In this document: positions 57,210-64,000 of the stretch, one piece after another
Layout: every line of letters starts with the position of its first letter
Numbering within the stretch: position 1 is the stretch's first letter
Source: DAHUYF01 sp963789275
GTDB lineage: Bacteria; Pseudomonadota; Alphaproteobacteria; ATCC43930; CGMCC-115725
NCBI GenBank assembly: GCA_963789275.1
Contig: CAWBKF010000047.1
Coordinates: 1-64,000 of the forward strand
Length of the DNA stretch: 64,000 nucleotides
Direction: 5' to 3'
Made by a program: the position numbers and the translations under genes
Notes under the pieces: model-generated
The model's input: only the letters and a program-made list of their open reading frames with translations
What the model was told of the DNA's origin: nothing
Database searches by the model: none

Positions 57210-58319
57210 TCATTTGTTCTCCTTTTGGCTGGAGATGAGCAGTGGCATCGCGCTCGCCGCGAGCACTTTCTGTCGTGCGGCACGCGTGTAGCGAGCAGCC
57301 TCTTTCATCGTCGACCAGCCGAAGATCGCCATGAGCTGCCGCTCGGTTGCGCCGTTCTCGGCCGCGACCGCGGCGCCGGCTTTGCGCAGCCCGTGTGCCG
57401 ACACGTGCGGCAGCTCGGCCTCGTCGCACCATTTCCGGAATCGATTGCCGAAACCATTCGACGTGAACGGCTTACCGAACTCGGTGACGAGAAAATTCAT
57501 GTTGGTCGAAGGTGTCGCGTCGAGAACTGCTTGAAGCTCTGGCAGGATCGGGATCGAGAGCGTGACAGGCTTGCGGTTCTGGTTCTTCGCCTGCGTGAAG
57601 GTGAGCCAGCCGCCTTTGACGTGCTGGCGCCCGAACCGCACCACATCGGATCGGCGCTGGCCGGTGAAGAGCAACAGCGCGAGGGCGAGGCGCGCTTTCG
57701 TGCCGATCGGATGACGCGCCTCGTACTGGCGCACCTCCTCGATCGTCCAGGTGTGAAAGCCTTGGGAGCCGGTCTTGATGTAGGGCACGTCGCGCGCCGG
57801 GTTGCGCTCGGCCAGATCGCTGTTCACCGCGAACACGAAGACCTGGCGCAGCGCCTTGAGTCGGCCGTTGGCGGACTCGGGCGTCGCGGCCTTGCGATCT
57901 CTGAGCGCTCGAACCTTGCTCGTCGGCATGGTGGCGTAGGGCAGGGAGCCTATGGAGGCCGAATTTTCTGGTGAGACCGGTTCGAGGCAAAGCCCGTCGA
58001 GGATCTGTCGCCTGACGTGGCGCGTGCGATCATCCAGAACCTTGAAGTCCGCGCTCTCGTAATAGTGCTCGATCAACCAGCGCAGCGAACCGCGCGCCGC
58101 CTTCTCGGCCGCATCGGGCGATTGAGCGGAGATTTTCCCGGAAACAGCTTCCTGGTACTCGGCCAGGAATTCCTGCGAGCCCGGCGGGTTGCGGAGCCTG
58201 ACCTTGAGACGGCCGCGGCGCTTCACGTAGAGACGCACGTTGCCGTGCCGGTCTGCGTCCTCGACGAGATATTTCAGTTCAACCGTGCCGCCGCCATCTA
58301 CGAGCCTGACCTTGGCCAT
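57210..58319 (-). CDS. int: Tyrosine recombinase/integrase
   Basis: Site-specific integrase of 369 residues. The N-terminal SAM-like/arm domain is followed by a catalytic domain with Arg222 or 223 (LFTGQRRSDVV), Lys245, His309-x-x-Arg312 (SAHGLRKAG), Trp335 (FGWSTMKEA) and the nucleophile Tyr344 (ARYTRAA). Length fits P4/phage-type integrases. The gene lies next to tRNA-Phe and reads towards it, the usual layout of an integrated island. The start at 58319 opens MAKVRLVDGGG. AlpA-like gene lies just upstream in the same direction. Confidence 0.93.
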   Translation of the reverse strand: MAKVRLVDGGGTVELKYLVEDADRHGNVRLYVKRRGRLKVRLRNPPGSQEFLAEYQEAVSGKISAQSPDAAEKAARGSLRWLIEHYYESADFKVLDDRTRHVRRQILDGLCLEPVSPENSASIGSLPYATMPTSKVRALRDRKAATPESANGRLKALRQVFVFAVNSDLAERNPARDVPYIKTGSQGFHTWTIEEVRQYEARHPIGTKARLALALLLFTGQRRSDVVRFGRQHVKGGWLTFTQAKNQNRKPVTLSIPILPELQAVLDATPSTNMNFLVTEFGKPFTSNGFGNRFRKWCDEAELPHVSAHGLRKAGAAVAAENGATERQLMAIFGWSTMKEAARYTRAARQKVLAASAMPLLISSQKENK

Positions 58320-58334
58320 GTTCCACTCCGTTCG

Positions 58335-58586
58335 TCACACCGCGACTTCACTCCACGGATTACGATCCCCTTCATCCGGCAATGCTTCGAAGGCTGCGTC
58401 AAGCTGTTTGCGATCCCAAACCGTGCGCCCGTCAATCCGCTTCGGCCTCGGCATCCTGCCATCCTTCACGAGCTCGTCGAATTTCGAAGGCGACACGCCG
58501 ATATAGGCGGCGCCCTCGACGCGGGACAGGCCGCGCGGCGGCAGCGAGGCAGGCAACAAATCAGAACGGCGTGCCGCGGCGGTCAT
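58335..58586 (-). CDS. AlpA-type helix-turn-helix protein (putative excisionase)
   Basis: An 83-residue DNA-binding protein. The central helix-turn-helix reads GLSRVEGAAYIGVSPSKFDELV, followed by GRMPRPKRIDGRTVWD, the wing of AlpA/MerR-like excisionases. It lies 15 bp upstream of the integrase gene on the same strand. AlpA-like proteins control integrase expression or excision. Its start codon overlaps the stop of a longer upstream open frame (58583-59080) that I do not trust as coding. Confidence 0.85.
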   Translation of the reverse strand: MTAAARRSDLLPASLPPRGLSRVEGAAYIGVSPSKFDELVKDGRMPRPKRIDGRTVWDRKQLDAAFEALPDEGDRNPWSEVAV

Positions 58587-58705
58587 GGCCTTGCCGTGCC
58601 ATTTACGGCTCGGTTCGTGTCGCGAAATTGGAACCGGAAAGGGAGCACCGTGCTCACGATTTGCCTTCGGTGCTTGGCGAGCCTGTGCCGGGCCGCATGA
58701 GGCGG

Positions 58706-58762
58706 GCTGTCAAGGCCGCAGCCGCGCGGAGCGCGGTGGCGCGAAGCGCCAGCCTTGACAGC
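58706..58762. repeat. Nested inverted repeat (three-way-junction-like)
   Basis: An outer 11-bp stem (GCTGTCAAGGC at 58706-58716 with GCCTTGACAGC at 58752-58762) encloses two perfect small hairpins: CCGCGC/GCGCGG (58722-58727, 58731-58736) and GGCGC/GCGCC (58738-58742, 58746-58750). The symmetry is exact, so it is probably functional as DNA or RNA. No match to a known RNA family is recognised. Confidence 0.65.
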
Positions 58763-59318
58763 GCGACGCGGTCCGGCAGGCTTGCCGGCAAGCGCCGAAG
58801 GCCATCCAGCGCCGGCTCGCGACGCTTCAGCTCCGACACGACGTTGAGCTTGCCCCGTGGCACGAGACCAGGCCATCGGTCGGCAAGACGTCGCAATGGC
58901 GAGAGTTCCGGTCCGTTGTTCGGGGAGGATCACTGAAGCCATTTCGGTCACTCCAAATCGGGCACGGGCGGACGTTCCTCGAATGGACCTTTGAAACGTG
59001 GAACCGGCAAGTGCCTTTATGGTGCCGCAAAGGCGCTCTCTGGCGCTTGCCGCGCGAGTCTGCGCGTGATTGCTCGGCACCCTCCGTCGGAATTATGGAA
59101 TATCAAATCGTTAGCGTCGCATGGCCGCTAGGCGGTATGCGCTCCCTCCAAGAATATCGATGTGCAGACAAGCAGATAGGCGCCACCCGGAGGGTGTCTT
59201 TTATCTTGCCGTACTTCTCCATTCCGGTTCGCGTCACCGATCTGTGCTGACGTTTGAAATGCGATGTTCGTCCCGAAGCGCTGCGGCGGGGTTAATACAC
59301 AACTCCCGAGCCGAGATT

Positions 59319-59337
59319 TACTGCGGAATCCGCAGTA
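59319..59337. promoter_or_regulatory. Operator-like palindrome upstream region
   Basis: TACTGCGGA and TCCGCAGTA form a 9-bp perfect inverted repeat around a single A. A second, looser one (GCAATTG, 59338-59344, with CAATTGC, 59353-59359) follows directly. Location is between the end of the minus-strand gene at 59406 and the gene-poor segment. The binding protein is unknown; the AlpA-like protein is one candidate. Confidence 0.4.
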
Positions 59338-59405
59338 GCAATTGATGAAATCCAATTGCGGGACGCCGGAAAATCGTGCCAACAGTCAAAAGAAATTGTC
59401 GACAT

Positions 59406-60587
59406 CTAGCGATACGTCCACTCGTTGATGGTTTGGTTTTCGCGTAGCAAATCGTCCAGAGAACGGGACAACGGGTCGATCCGCTCGGCCTTCTCCCGAG
59501 CCCAATGCAGCCATTGCCGAAGCTCACTTGAGGCATTGTCGCCGTCTTCGGTTTCGCATTTTCGTTCCAGTTCGTCGAGGAATGCGCGCGCAGTTCGCGC
59601 CTGTTCGGCGCCCGCGGCGAGCTCAAGAAAATGTCGCCATCGTGCGGCATCGAGCCGCCGAAGGCGCTCCTGTTCCGCGCGTTTCTGTTGCTCCTCCCGC
59701 TGGAGCCGCTCGGCTTCACGGCGACGCGCTTCCTCGTCCTTCAGCATTGCCGGTGCGGCGATCAGGCGGGTCAGAATGTCGCCGATTTGCTCTTCCAAGG
59801 GCTGATTTTGCTGGTCGCGCCATTCGGTTCGTGCGCCGACGCCGATATGCGATTTGACACGAAAAACGAGTTGGCCCGTGGGCTCTTTGATCTGCCTCCA
59901 CTTGTTATGTTGGTAGAATGGGTCGAACTTTTCCTTCTCGGTGAGGGGCCTGCGGCGCTGCCGCTCATACTCAAAAAGCACGAATTCGATCTTGCGCCCC
60001 TCGATCTCCAGGTAGGCATGGTGGTAGCCGTAGCCCTCGGTTTTCACGCGGTGACCGAGCCGTCCCCACTCGGCAAATAGTGCGCTGAGGATTCCAAGAC
60101 GGCGCTTCTTTATCTCCGCACCGTCGATCGGATCATGAGGCATTGGCCATTTTGAGCGGCGATTTTCACGTTCCCGTTGACGATCTTCGTCGATCCATTT
60201 GCGGATCAGAGGATGCGCATGCGTCAGATTAACAGGCACGTGCACTGCCTTTATCTTCGCCGTCTCTGCGGCGATTTCTGCTTCGACGGCCTCGGGGATG
60301 GCTGGCCGTGTGGGAGGTAGGGGCTTTGGTGCCGTCGGGTGAATCGTCACCTTGCGCTGCGTGTCGGCCTGCGCTGGAGGCAGCCGATATTTGACGACCG
60401 GCTTGCCCGCCTGGAGCTTGTTCCAATAGCCGCGTGGTGGGACCGGCACGTGCATCCGTTTACAGATTTTGGCAAGTCCGGTGCCCGTAATGCCGAACTC
60501 GGTTGCAAGTTTATGGGTCGGAGTCGTCCATATTCTCTCGTGCAGCTCGTCACGTGTGAGCGTGATGGGTTGACTTCGATCATTCAC
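59406..60587 (-). CDS. Island protein with N-terminal HTH-like domain and coiled coil
   Basis: A 393-residue protein of unknown function. The N-terminal 60 residues (LTRDELHERIWTTPTHKLAT, EFGITGTGLAKICKRMHVP, PPRGYWNKL) look like a helix-turn-helix domain seen in proteins of phages and genomic islands. The middle (about 150-260) is a mixed alpha/beta region with KIEFVLFEYERQRR. A long charged coiled coil (DEEARRREAERLQREEQQKR and on) covers about 285-325. It sits upstream of the modification genes, reading away from them. A DNA-binding regulatory or defence role is inference. Confidence 0.6.
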   Translation of the reverse strand: MNDRSQPITLTRDELHERIWTTPTHKLATEFGITGTGLAKICKRMHVPVPPRGYWNKLQAGKPVVKYRLPPAQADTQRKVTIHPTAPKPLPPTRPAIPEAVEAEIAAETAKIKAVHVPVNLTHAHPLIRKWIDEDRQRERENRRSKWPMPHDPIDGAEIKKRRLGILSALFAEWGRLGHRVKTEGYGYHHAYLEIEGRKIEFVLFEYERQRRRPLTEKEKFDPFYQHNKWRQIKEPTGQLVFRVKSHIGVGARTEWRDQQNQPLEEQIGDILTRLIAAPAMLKDEEARRREAERLQREEQQKRAEQERLRRLDAARWRHFLELAAGAEQARTARAFLDELERKCETEDGDNASSELRQWLHWAREKAERIDPLSRSLDDLLRENQTINEWTYR

Positions 60588-60697
60588 AGTCAGTCACCGC
60601 TAATCGGATTGACGCTTTGAAATCTAACAATCTGCATGGCTGTTGATAGGCGATGTGAGCATGCCCTTCACGGACGCGCCAACGGAACCGGTACTAT

Positions 60698-61126
60698 TCA
60701 TCCTACTCTGCGAGCAACCTTCAACTCATCACGCAAGTCGCGGATGAAAGCCTCGGTCCCGTCAGGCTGCCGGTACTTCCAATTGTTCCAAGAGTTCTCG
60801 TTTCCTTGCACCACGGCGGAACTGAGCTTGTGCAATGAGGGGTAGTGGATACCGTCCTTGACCAAGAGCCATTTTCCTCCGGCTGCTTGCGCTCGGAATT
60901 CCTGTCCTTTGTAAATTCTGAAGATCTCAAACCCTTCGGGGAAGTGGATGCCGTTGCGCTCGTCATTGAAGCCGCCGGCTGGCTGTAAGGGCGCGCGCGC
61001 GTCAGTTGCCGTGGTGCCCTCAACGCCAAGGATGCGTCGAAGTATGGCCTCTTCGGTCTCTTCGCCAAACCGGCGATGGCTCCAAATTGCAGCAAAGGTA
61101 TCTGTCGAGATCGCAATAGTACGCAT
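60698..61126 (-). CDS. Ribbon-helix-helix protein with RAMA-like C-terminal domain
   Basis: A 142-residue protein. The N-terminus (MRTIAISTDTFAAIWSHRRF, then GEETEEAILRRILG) resembles the ribbon-helix-helix/SeqA-type DNA-binding start. The C-terminal half (FRAQAAGGKWLLVKDG, then HYPSLHKLSSAVVQGNENSW and WKYRQPDG) matches the pattern of the RAMA domain (restriction enzyme adenine methylase associated). A RAMA-like domain beside an HsdM gene supports a restriction-modification role, perhaps sensing DNA or modified DNA. It is divergent from the specificity gene at 61308. Confidence 0.6.
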   Translation of the reverse strand: MRTIAISTDTFAAIWSHRRFGEETEEAILRRILGVEGTTATDARAPLQPAGGFNDERNGIHFPEGFEIFRIYKGQEFRAQAAGGKWLLVKDGIHYPSLHKLSSAVVQGNENSWNNWKYRQPDGTEAFIRDLRDELKVARRVG

Positions 61127-61307
61127 CAGCTTGCCTTTTATCTGCTAATCTATAGTATAGCAAGATATATAGATTAAAGCACCGGTCTAGTCAAGTCGGC
61201 TATATCTCTCACGGAAACAGATGCAGACAACCGATGGCGTCTTTTTATCTTGGAATTTGGCGTCACGTATTGTATATAGAAAGCAGACAACCCTTGGCGA
61301 CAACATA

Positions 61308-61976
61308 ATGATGCTCAAAGAAATCGTTGATATCCAAGCCGGACTGCCATTTCGTTCCCGAATCGAGACCGAGGTGACGGGCAGGTTTCTCGTGATTCAG
61401 GCGCGAGATCTCGGCGTCGACGGGCACGTCCATCTCGATGGCGCGGCGCGCCTGTCTGCGCTGCCGTCACCTCCACGGGGCGGCTTTCTCGAAACCGGAG
61501 ACATTCTCTTTCAACCTCGAGGCGCGCGATTTTCGGCCGCCCTGTTTGAGGCAGTTGGGCTTCCGGCCGTTGCCGCCGCGCCCCTTTGGATTCTGCGTGC
61601 CGACCCGTCCCGCGTCCTCCCTGAGTTCCTGCTCGCGGTGCTGGTGTCGGCCGCGACCCAGGCGATCTTCCGCCAAGCAGCGGCCGGGACACATGTCCCT
61701 CAGGTCCCGCGGCAGGCGATCGAAAGCCTGCCCATCGAGCTTCCCGACCTCCCCAGCCAGATCAAACTCGCCGATCTCGCCCGCCTTGACCGGCGGGAAC
61801 GCGAGTTGACAGATCGCCTCCGCGAAGCGCGGGGGCGGCTCTTTGATCTGGCAATCAAGGAGGTCGCAGAGAAAGCCCGGAAGCGCGCAAACGCTTCCGG
61901 GCCTAAGCCGGCCCCTGACGGTGCATCAACACCCAAGGGGCCTTTGTCCACTCCACGTGAACATGAGGTAAGATAA
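61308..61976 (+). CDS. HsdS-like specificity protein, half size (single TRD)
   Basis: A 222-residue protein resembling one half of a type I specificity subunit. It begins LKEIVDIQAGLPFRSR and has FLVIQARDLG, a FLETGDILFQPRG motif and AAGTHVPQVPRQAIESLPIELPDL, the usual order of one target-recognition domain. A C-terminal heptad-like helix (DRRERELTDRLREARGRLFD) would form the conserved spacer. Full HsdS has two TRDs; here a dimer would be needed. The start is ATG 61308 or 61311; an upstream ATG at 61221 adds a poor N-terminus. The next gene begins 1 bp later. Confidence 0.7.
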   Translation: MMLKEIVDIQAGLPFRSRIETEVTGRFLVIQARDLGVDGHVHLDGAARLSALPSPPRGGFLETGDILFQPRGARFSAALFEAVGLPAVAAAPLWILRADPSRVLPEFLLAVLVSAATQAIFRQAAAGTHVPQVPRQAIESLPIELPDLPSQIKLADLARLDRRERELTDRLREARGRLFDLAIKEVAEKARKRANASGPKPAPDGASTPKGPLSTPREHEVR

Positions 61977-61977
61977 C

Positions 61978-62286
61978 ATGAGTATCACTATTGGAAACTA
62001 CGCGTTTGAGGGTCCTTTTGCGGACCCGGTCTCGCTGAAGAACGTCTCGGGCGTCTACTCCGTCCTGACACACGCTTCCGCCAACGACAGCTACTCCATC
62101 GTCGATATCGGCAAATCGGCAACCGTTCGCGACCGGGTGACGAACCACGACCGGCAGGAAAGCTGGAAGCGGTATAAGAAACCGGCCGGCCTTGCTTACG
62201 CCGCGTATTATTGCGACGAGAAGATGCGCATGTCCGTCGAGACGACGTTGCGGGGCAAATACAATCCGCCCTGCGGCGACCGGTAA
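61978..62286 (+). CDS. GIY-YIG-like small protein
   Basis: A 102-residue protein with a plausible GIY-YIG nuclease pattern. GVY at residues 25-27 and DIG at 43-45 stand for the GIY and YIG strands. Arg51 or Arg53 follows (SATVRDRVTNH), Glu88 is in SVETTLRG and Asn96 in KYNPPCGDR. These match the catalytic Arg, Glu and Asn positions of the family. It lies between the specificity-like gene (1 bp upstream) and hsdM (62 bp downstream). It could be the nuclease partner of the locus or a regulator; activity is inference. Confidence 0.6.
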   Translation: MSITIGNYAFEGPFADPVSLKNVSGVYSVLTHASANDSYSIVDIGKSATVRDRVTNHDRQESWKRYKKPAGLAYAAYYCDEKMRMSVETTLRGKYNPPCGDR

Positions 62287-62348
62287 GGCAGAACCAAGGG
62301 TGGGCGCGCGAGCGTCCACCCTCATCTCATACCAAGAGGCGTAATTTC

Positions 62349-63887
62349 ATGGCCGATAAGACTAGCCTCGACGACGTCAAGCGGATTGCGTGGGCTGCTT
62401 GTGACACCTTCCGTGGCGTCATCGATGCCTCCGAGTACAAGGACTTCATTCTCGTTTTCCTGTTCTTGAAATATGTCAGCGACGTGTGGAAGGAGCATTT
62501 CCAGGAAGCGAAGGAGCGCTATGGTGGCGACGATATCCGCATTCGCCGTCGCATGGAGCGCGAGCGCTTTGTCCTGCCGAAGGGTTCTAGCTTCGATGAT
62601 CTCTATCGGCAGCGGAACGCCGATAATGTCGGGGAGTTGATCGACGAGGCGCTCGATGCCATTGCCGAGGCCAATAAGGCGAAGATCGGCGATGCCTTTG
62701 CCGACGTCATGTTCAACAGCGAGACTAAGCTCGGCGACACAAAGAACCGCAATCGGCGCCTCAAATCCCTGATCGAGGATTTCGCCAAGCTCGATCTCCG
62801 GCCCTCCAGTGTCGCCTCCGATGGCAAGAACCACAAGACGGCCGAGGATGTCATCGGCGAAGCCTACATCTACCTGATCGAGCGTTTCGGCTCAGAGGCT
62901 GGCAAGAAAGCTGGCGAGTTCTATACGCCGCGCCAGGTTGCCCGTGTGCTCGCGAAGATCGTGGTGCCACAACCGGGCGACCGGATTTGCGACCCGGCTT
63001 GCGGCTCCGGCTCGCTGTTGATCCGCGCCGCCGAAGAAGTTGGTTCCAAGGATTTCGCGCTGTTCGGCCAAGAGGTAAACCGCGGGACTTGGGGCTTGGC
63101 GCGACTCAATATGTTTCTCCATGGGATTGATGGCGCGCGCATCGAATGGGGTGACACGCTTAACGACCCGAAGTTGGTTGAGGGCACGAGCCTGATGAAG
63201 TTCGATGTGGTGGTCGCCAATCCGCCTTTCAGCCTCGACAAATGGGGAGGCGAAAGCGCCGAGAAGGATCGTTTCGGCAAATTCTTCCGTGGCGTGCCAC
63301 CGAAATCGAAAGGCGACTGGGCCTTCATCACCCATATGGTCGAGGCAGCGAAAACGCGCGAGGGCAGGGTTGCCGTCGTCGTGCCACACGGAGTCCTGTT
63401 CCGGGGCGGCCGGGAGGGCATCATCCGAAAGGCGATGATCGAGGAGAACCTGCTCGATGCGGTGATCAGCCTGCCATCCAACCTATTCCAGACGACGTCG
63501 ATCCCCGTCGCCGTGCTGCTCTTTGACCGGCGGCGCGAGCGCGGCGGTGCGTTGGAAGCTCGGCGCGACATCTTCTTCATCGATGCCAGCCGCGATTTCC
63601 AGGGAGCCAAGAACCAGAACCAGCTTCTCGATGAGCACGTCGAGAAAATCGTTGGGACGCACGGCAAGCGCAAGGATGTGGAGCGCTACGCGCGCGCCGT
63701 GCCGGTGGAAGAGGTCGCGGAAAACGACTTCAACCTCAATATTCCGCGCTACGTCGATACCTTCGAGGCGCCAGAAGAGGTTGACATTGCTGTGGTCCAG
63801 AAGGAGATCGACGCGCTCGAGACCGAGCTTGCCGACCTAAGGGTCAAGATGCGCGGCCATCTGAAGGAGCTTGGCATCGATGTCTAA
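62349..63887 (+). CDS. hsdM: Type I restriction-modification DNA methyltransferase subunit HsdM
   Basis: N6-adenine DNA methyltransferase of 512 residues. The N-terminal HsdM_N part has EYKDFILVFLFLKYVSDVW. The catalytic domain has FYTP (191-194), the SAM motif DPACGSGSLL (215-224) and the catalytic NPPF (291-294). The C-terminus ends in a coiled-coil-like EIDALETELADLRVKMRGHLKELG. The start at 62349 follows GAGGCGTAATTTC. Type I HsdM needs HsdS to bind DNA; the preceding half-size specificity protein is the only candidate in view. Confidence 0.93.
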   Translation: MADKTSLDDVKRIAWAACDTFRGVIDASEYKDFILVFLFLKYVSDVWKEHFQEAKERYGGDDIRIRRRMERERFVLPKGSSFDDLYRQRNADNVGELIDEALDAIAEANKAKIGDAFADVMFNSETKLGDTKNRNRRLKSLIEDFAKLDLRPSSVASDGKNHKTAEDVIGEAYIYLIERFGSEAGKKAGEFYTPRQVARVLAKIVVPQPGDRICDPACGSGSLLIRAAEEVGSKDFALFGQEVNRGTWGLARLNMFLHGIDGARIEWGDTLNDPKLVEGTSLMKFDVVVANPPFSLDKWGGESAEKDRFGKFFRGVPPKSKGDWAFITHMVEAAKTREGRVAVVVPHGVLFRGGREGIIRKAMIEENLLDAVISLPSNLFQTTSIPVAVLLFDRRRERGGALEARRDIFFIDASRDFQGAKNQNQLLDEHVEKIVGTHGKRKDVERYARAVPVEEVAENDFNLNIPRYVDTFEAPEEVDIAVVQKEIDALETELADLRVKMRGHLKELGIDV

Positions 63888-63951
63888 TCGCGGCTCGATC
63901 CGATGGCGGATTGATTGGGGTCGCTGGACCCTCGGCAAGGGGCGGTCATGA
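63880..63951 (+). CDS. Very short ORF between hsdM and the next gene
   Basis: A 23-codon frame (MSNRGSIRWRIDWGRWTLGKGRS) starting inside the hsdM stop region and ending with a TGA that overlaps the next ATG (63948-63951). It could be a leader or spacer peptide that couples the genes, or chance. Evidence is only the overlaps. Confidence 0.25.
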   Translation: MSNRGSIRWRIDWGRWTLGKGRS

Positions 63952-64000
63952 GTTCCTTCGCTTCTTCCGTTCTCGACAATCTCCGCTTGACCCATGACAT
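63948..64000 (+). CDS. Partial CDS at the window edge
   Basis: An open frame from ATG 63948 (MSSFASSVLDNLRLTHD) that runs off the window. Only 17 residues are visible, so no family can be named. In type I loci the gene after hsdM is usually hsdS, hsdR or an accessory gene. Confidence 0.4.
   Translation, partial: MSSFASSVLDNLRLTHD

Larger units (their letters stand above)
58587..59405. other. Gene-poor island segment with nested inverted repeats
   Basis: About 820 bp with no convincing gene. Several minus-strand frames are open (for example 58583-59080 and 58654-58896), but they overlap each other, are Arg/Ala-rich and show no domain. The segment holds a nested hairpin structure (58706-58762) and, from about 59090 onward, clearly A/T-richer sequence with two operator-like palindromes (59319-59337 and 59338-59359). 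Confidence 0.5.

Noticed and set aside
58583..59080. A 165-codon minus-strand frame upstream of the AlpA-like gene
   Set aside because: Its stop overlaps the AlpA start, which is suggestive, but composition is skewed, it spans the nested hairpin structure and another open frame competes. Not supported.

Overview
The window is high-GC DNA (visibly well above 60% GC) from an alphaproteobacterium, most likely Rhodospirillales or a close relative. The evidence is gene order and content: murA, a DUF2948 gene, hisG, hisD, a UPF0262 gene and a low-molecular-weight phosphatase, then infA, maf, a ribonuclease G gene, yacG and tRNA-Phe. glyQ-glyS-ppdK and a SAM-II riboswitch before metZ also fit. The exact genus cannot be read from the sequence.

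Layout. 0-3 kb: an NMT1/THI5-type ABC importer (binding protein, ATPase, permease), then an orphan flagellar-rod-like gene. 3.2-5 kb: divergent MaoC hydratase and thiolase. 5-9.5 kb: an RND efflux pump (adaptor and pump) with its own promoter. 9.5-19.6 kb: an SDR, SAM-II-controlled metZ, an acyl-CoA/amino-acid type catabolic cluster (alpha/beta hydrolase, carnitine-dehydrogenase-like enzyme, DUF2848, MetE-like protein, SDR, acyl-CoA ligase, SDR) and RlpA. 19.6-25.2 kb: a long intergenic stretch, a ClC channel, tRNA-Pro, polyprenyl diphosphate synthase, a DUF2007 gene and a TrmN6-like methyltransferase. 25.2-34.8 kb: an S49 peptidase bracketed by two related tiny lipoproteins, glyQS, ppdK, meaB and an SDR. 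34.8-43.8 kb: YgfZ-like protein, two glycosyltransferases with an asparagine synthase, pyrC, a metallo-beta-lactamase-fold protein, an SCP2-type thiolase and an AcuI-like reductase. 43.9-49.7 kb: small regulators and cell-envelope genes, tRNA-Thr, an ACP, and a DUF3300/DUF2950 pair. 49.8-57.1 kb: the murA-his-infA-maf-rng-yacG housekeeping block, ending in tRNA-Phe.

From tRNA-Phe to the right edge the sequence changes character. A tyrosine integrase points at the tRNA, followed by an AlpA-type helix-turn-helix protein, a gene-poor structured stretch with lower GC, and a restriction-modification-like locus: an HTH/coiled-coil protein, a ribbon-helix-helix protein with a RAMA-like C-terminus, a half-size HsdS-like specificity protein, a GIY-YIG-like small protein, HsdM and a partial gene. 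This is the left end of an integrated island; its right end lies outside the window. The specificity/GIY-YIG/HsdM arrangement is the best candidate here for an under-described defence module.

A striking property of the whole window is that at least nine otherwise well-conserved genes are each broken by a single extra base. This looks like residual insertion error in the assembly rather than gene decay, and it creates several long chimeric reading frames that should not be taken at face value.
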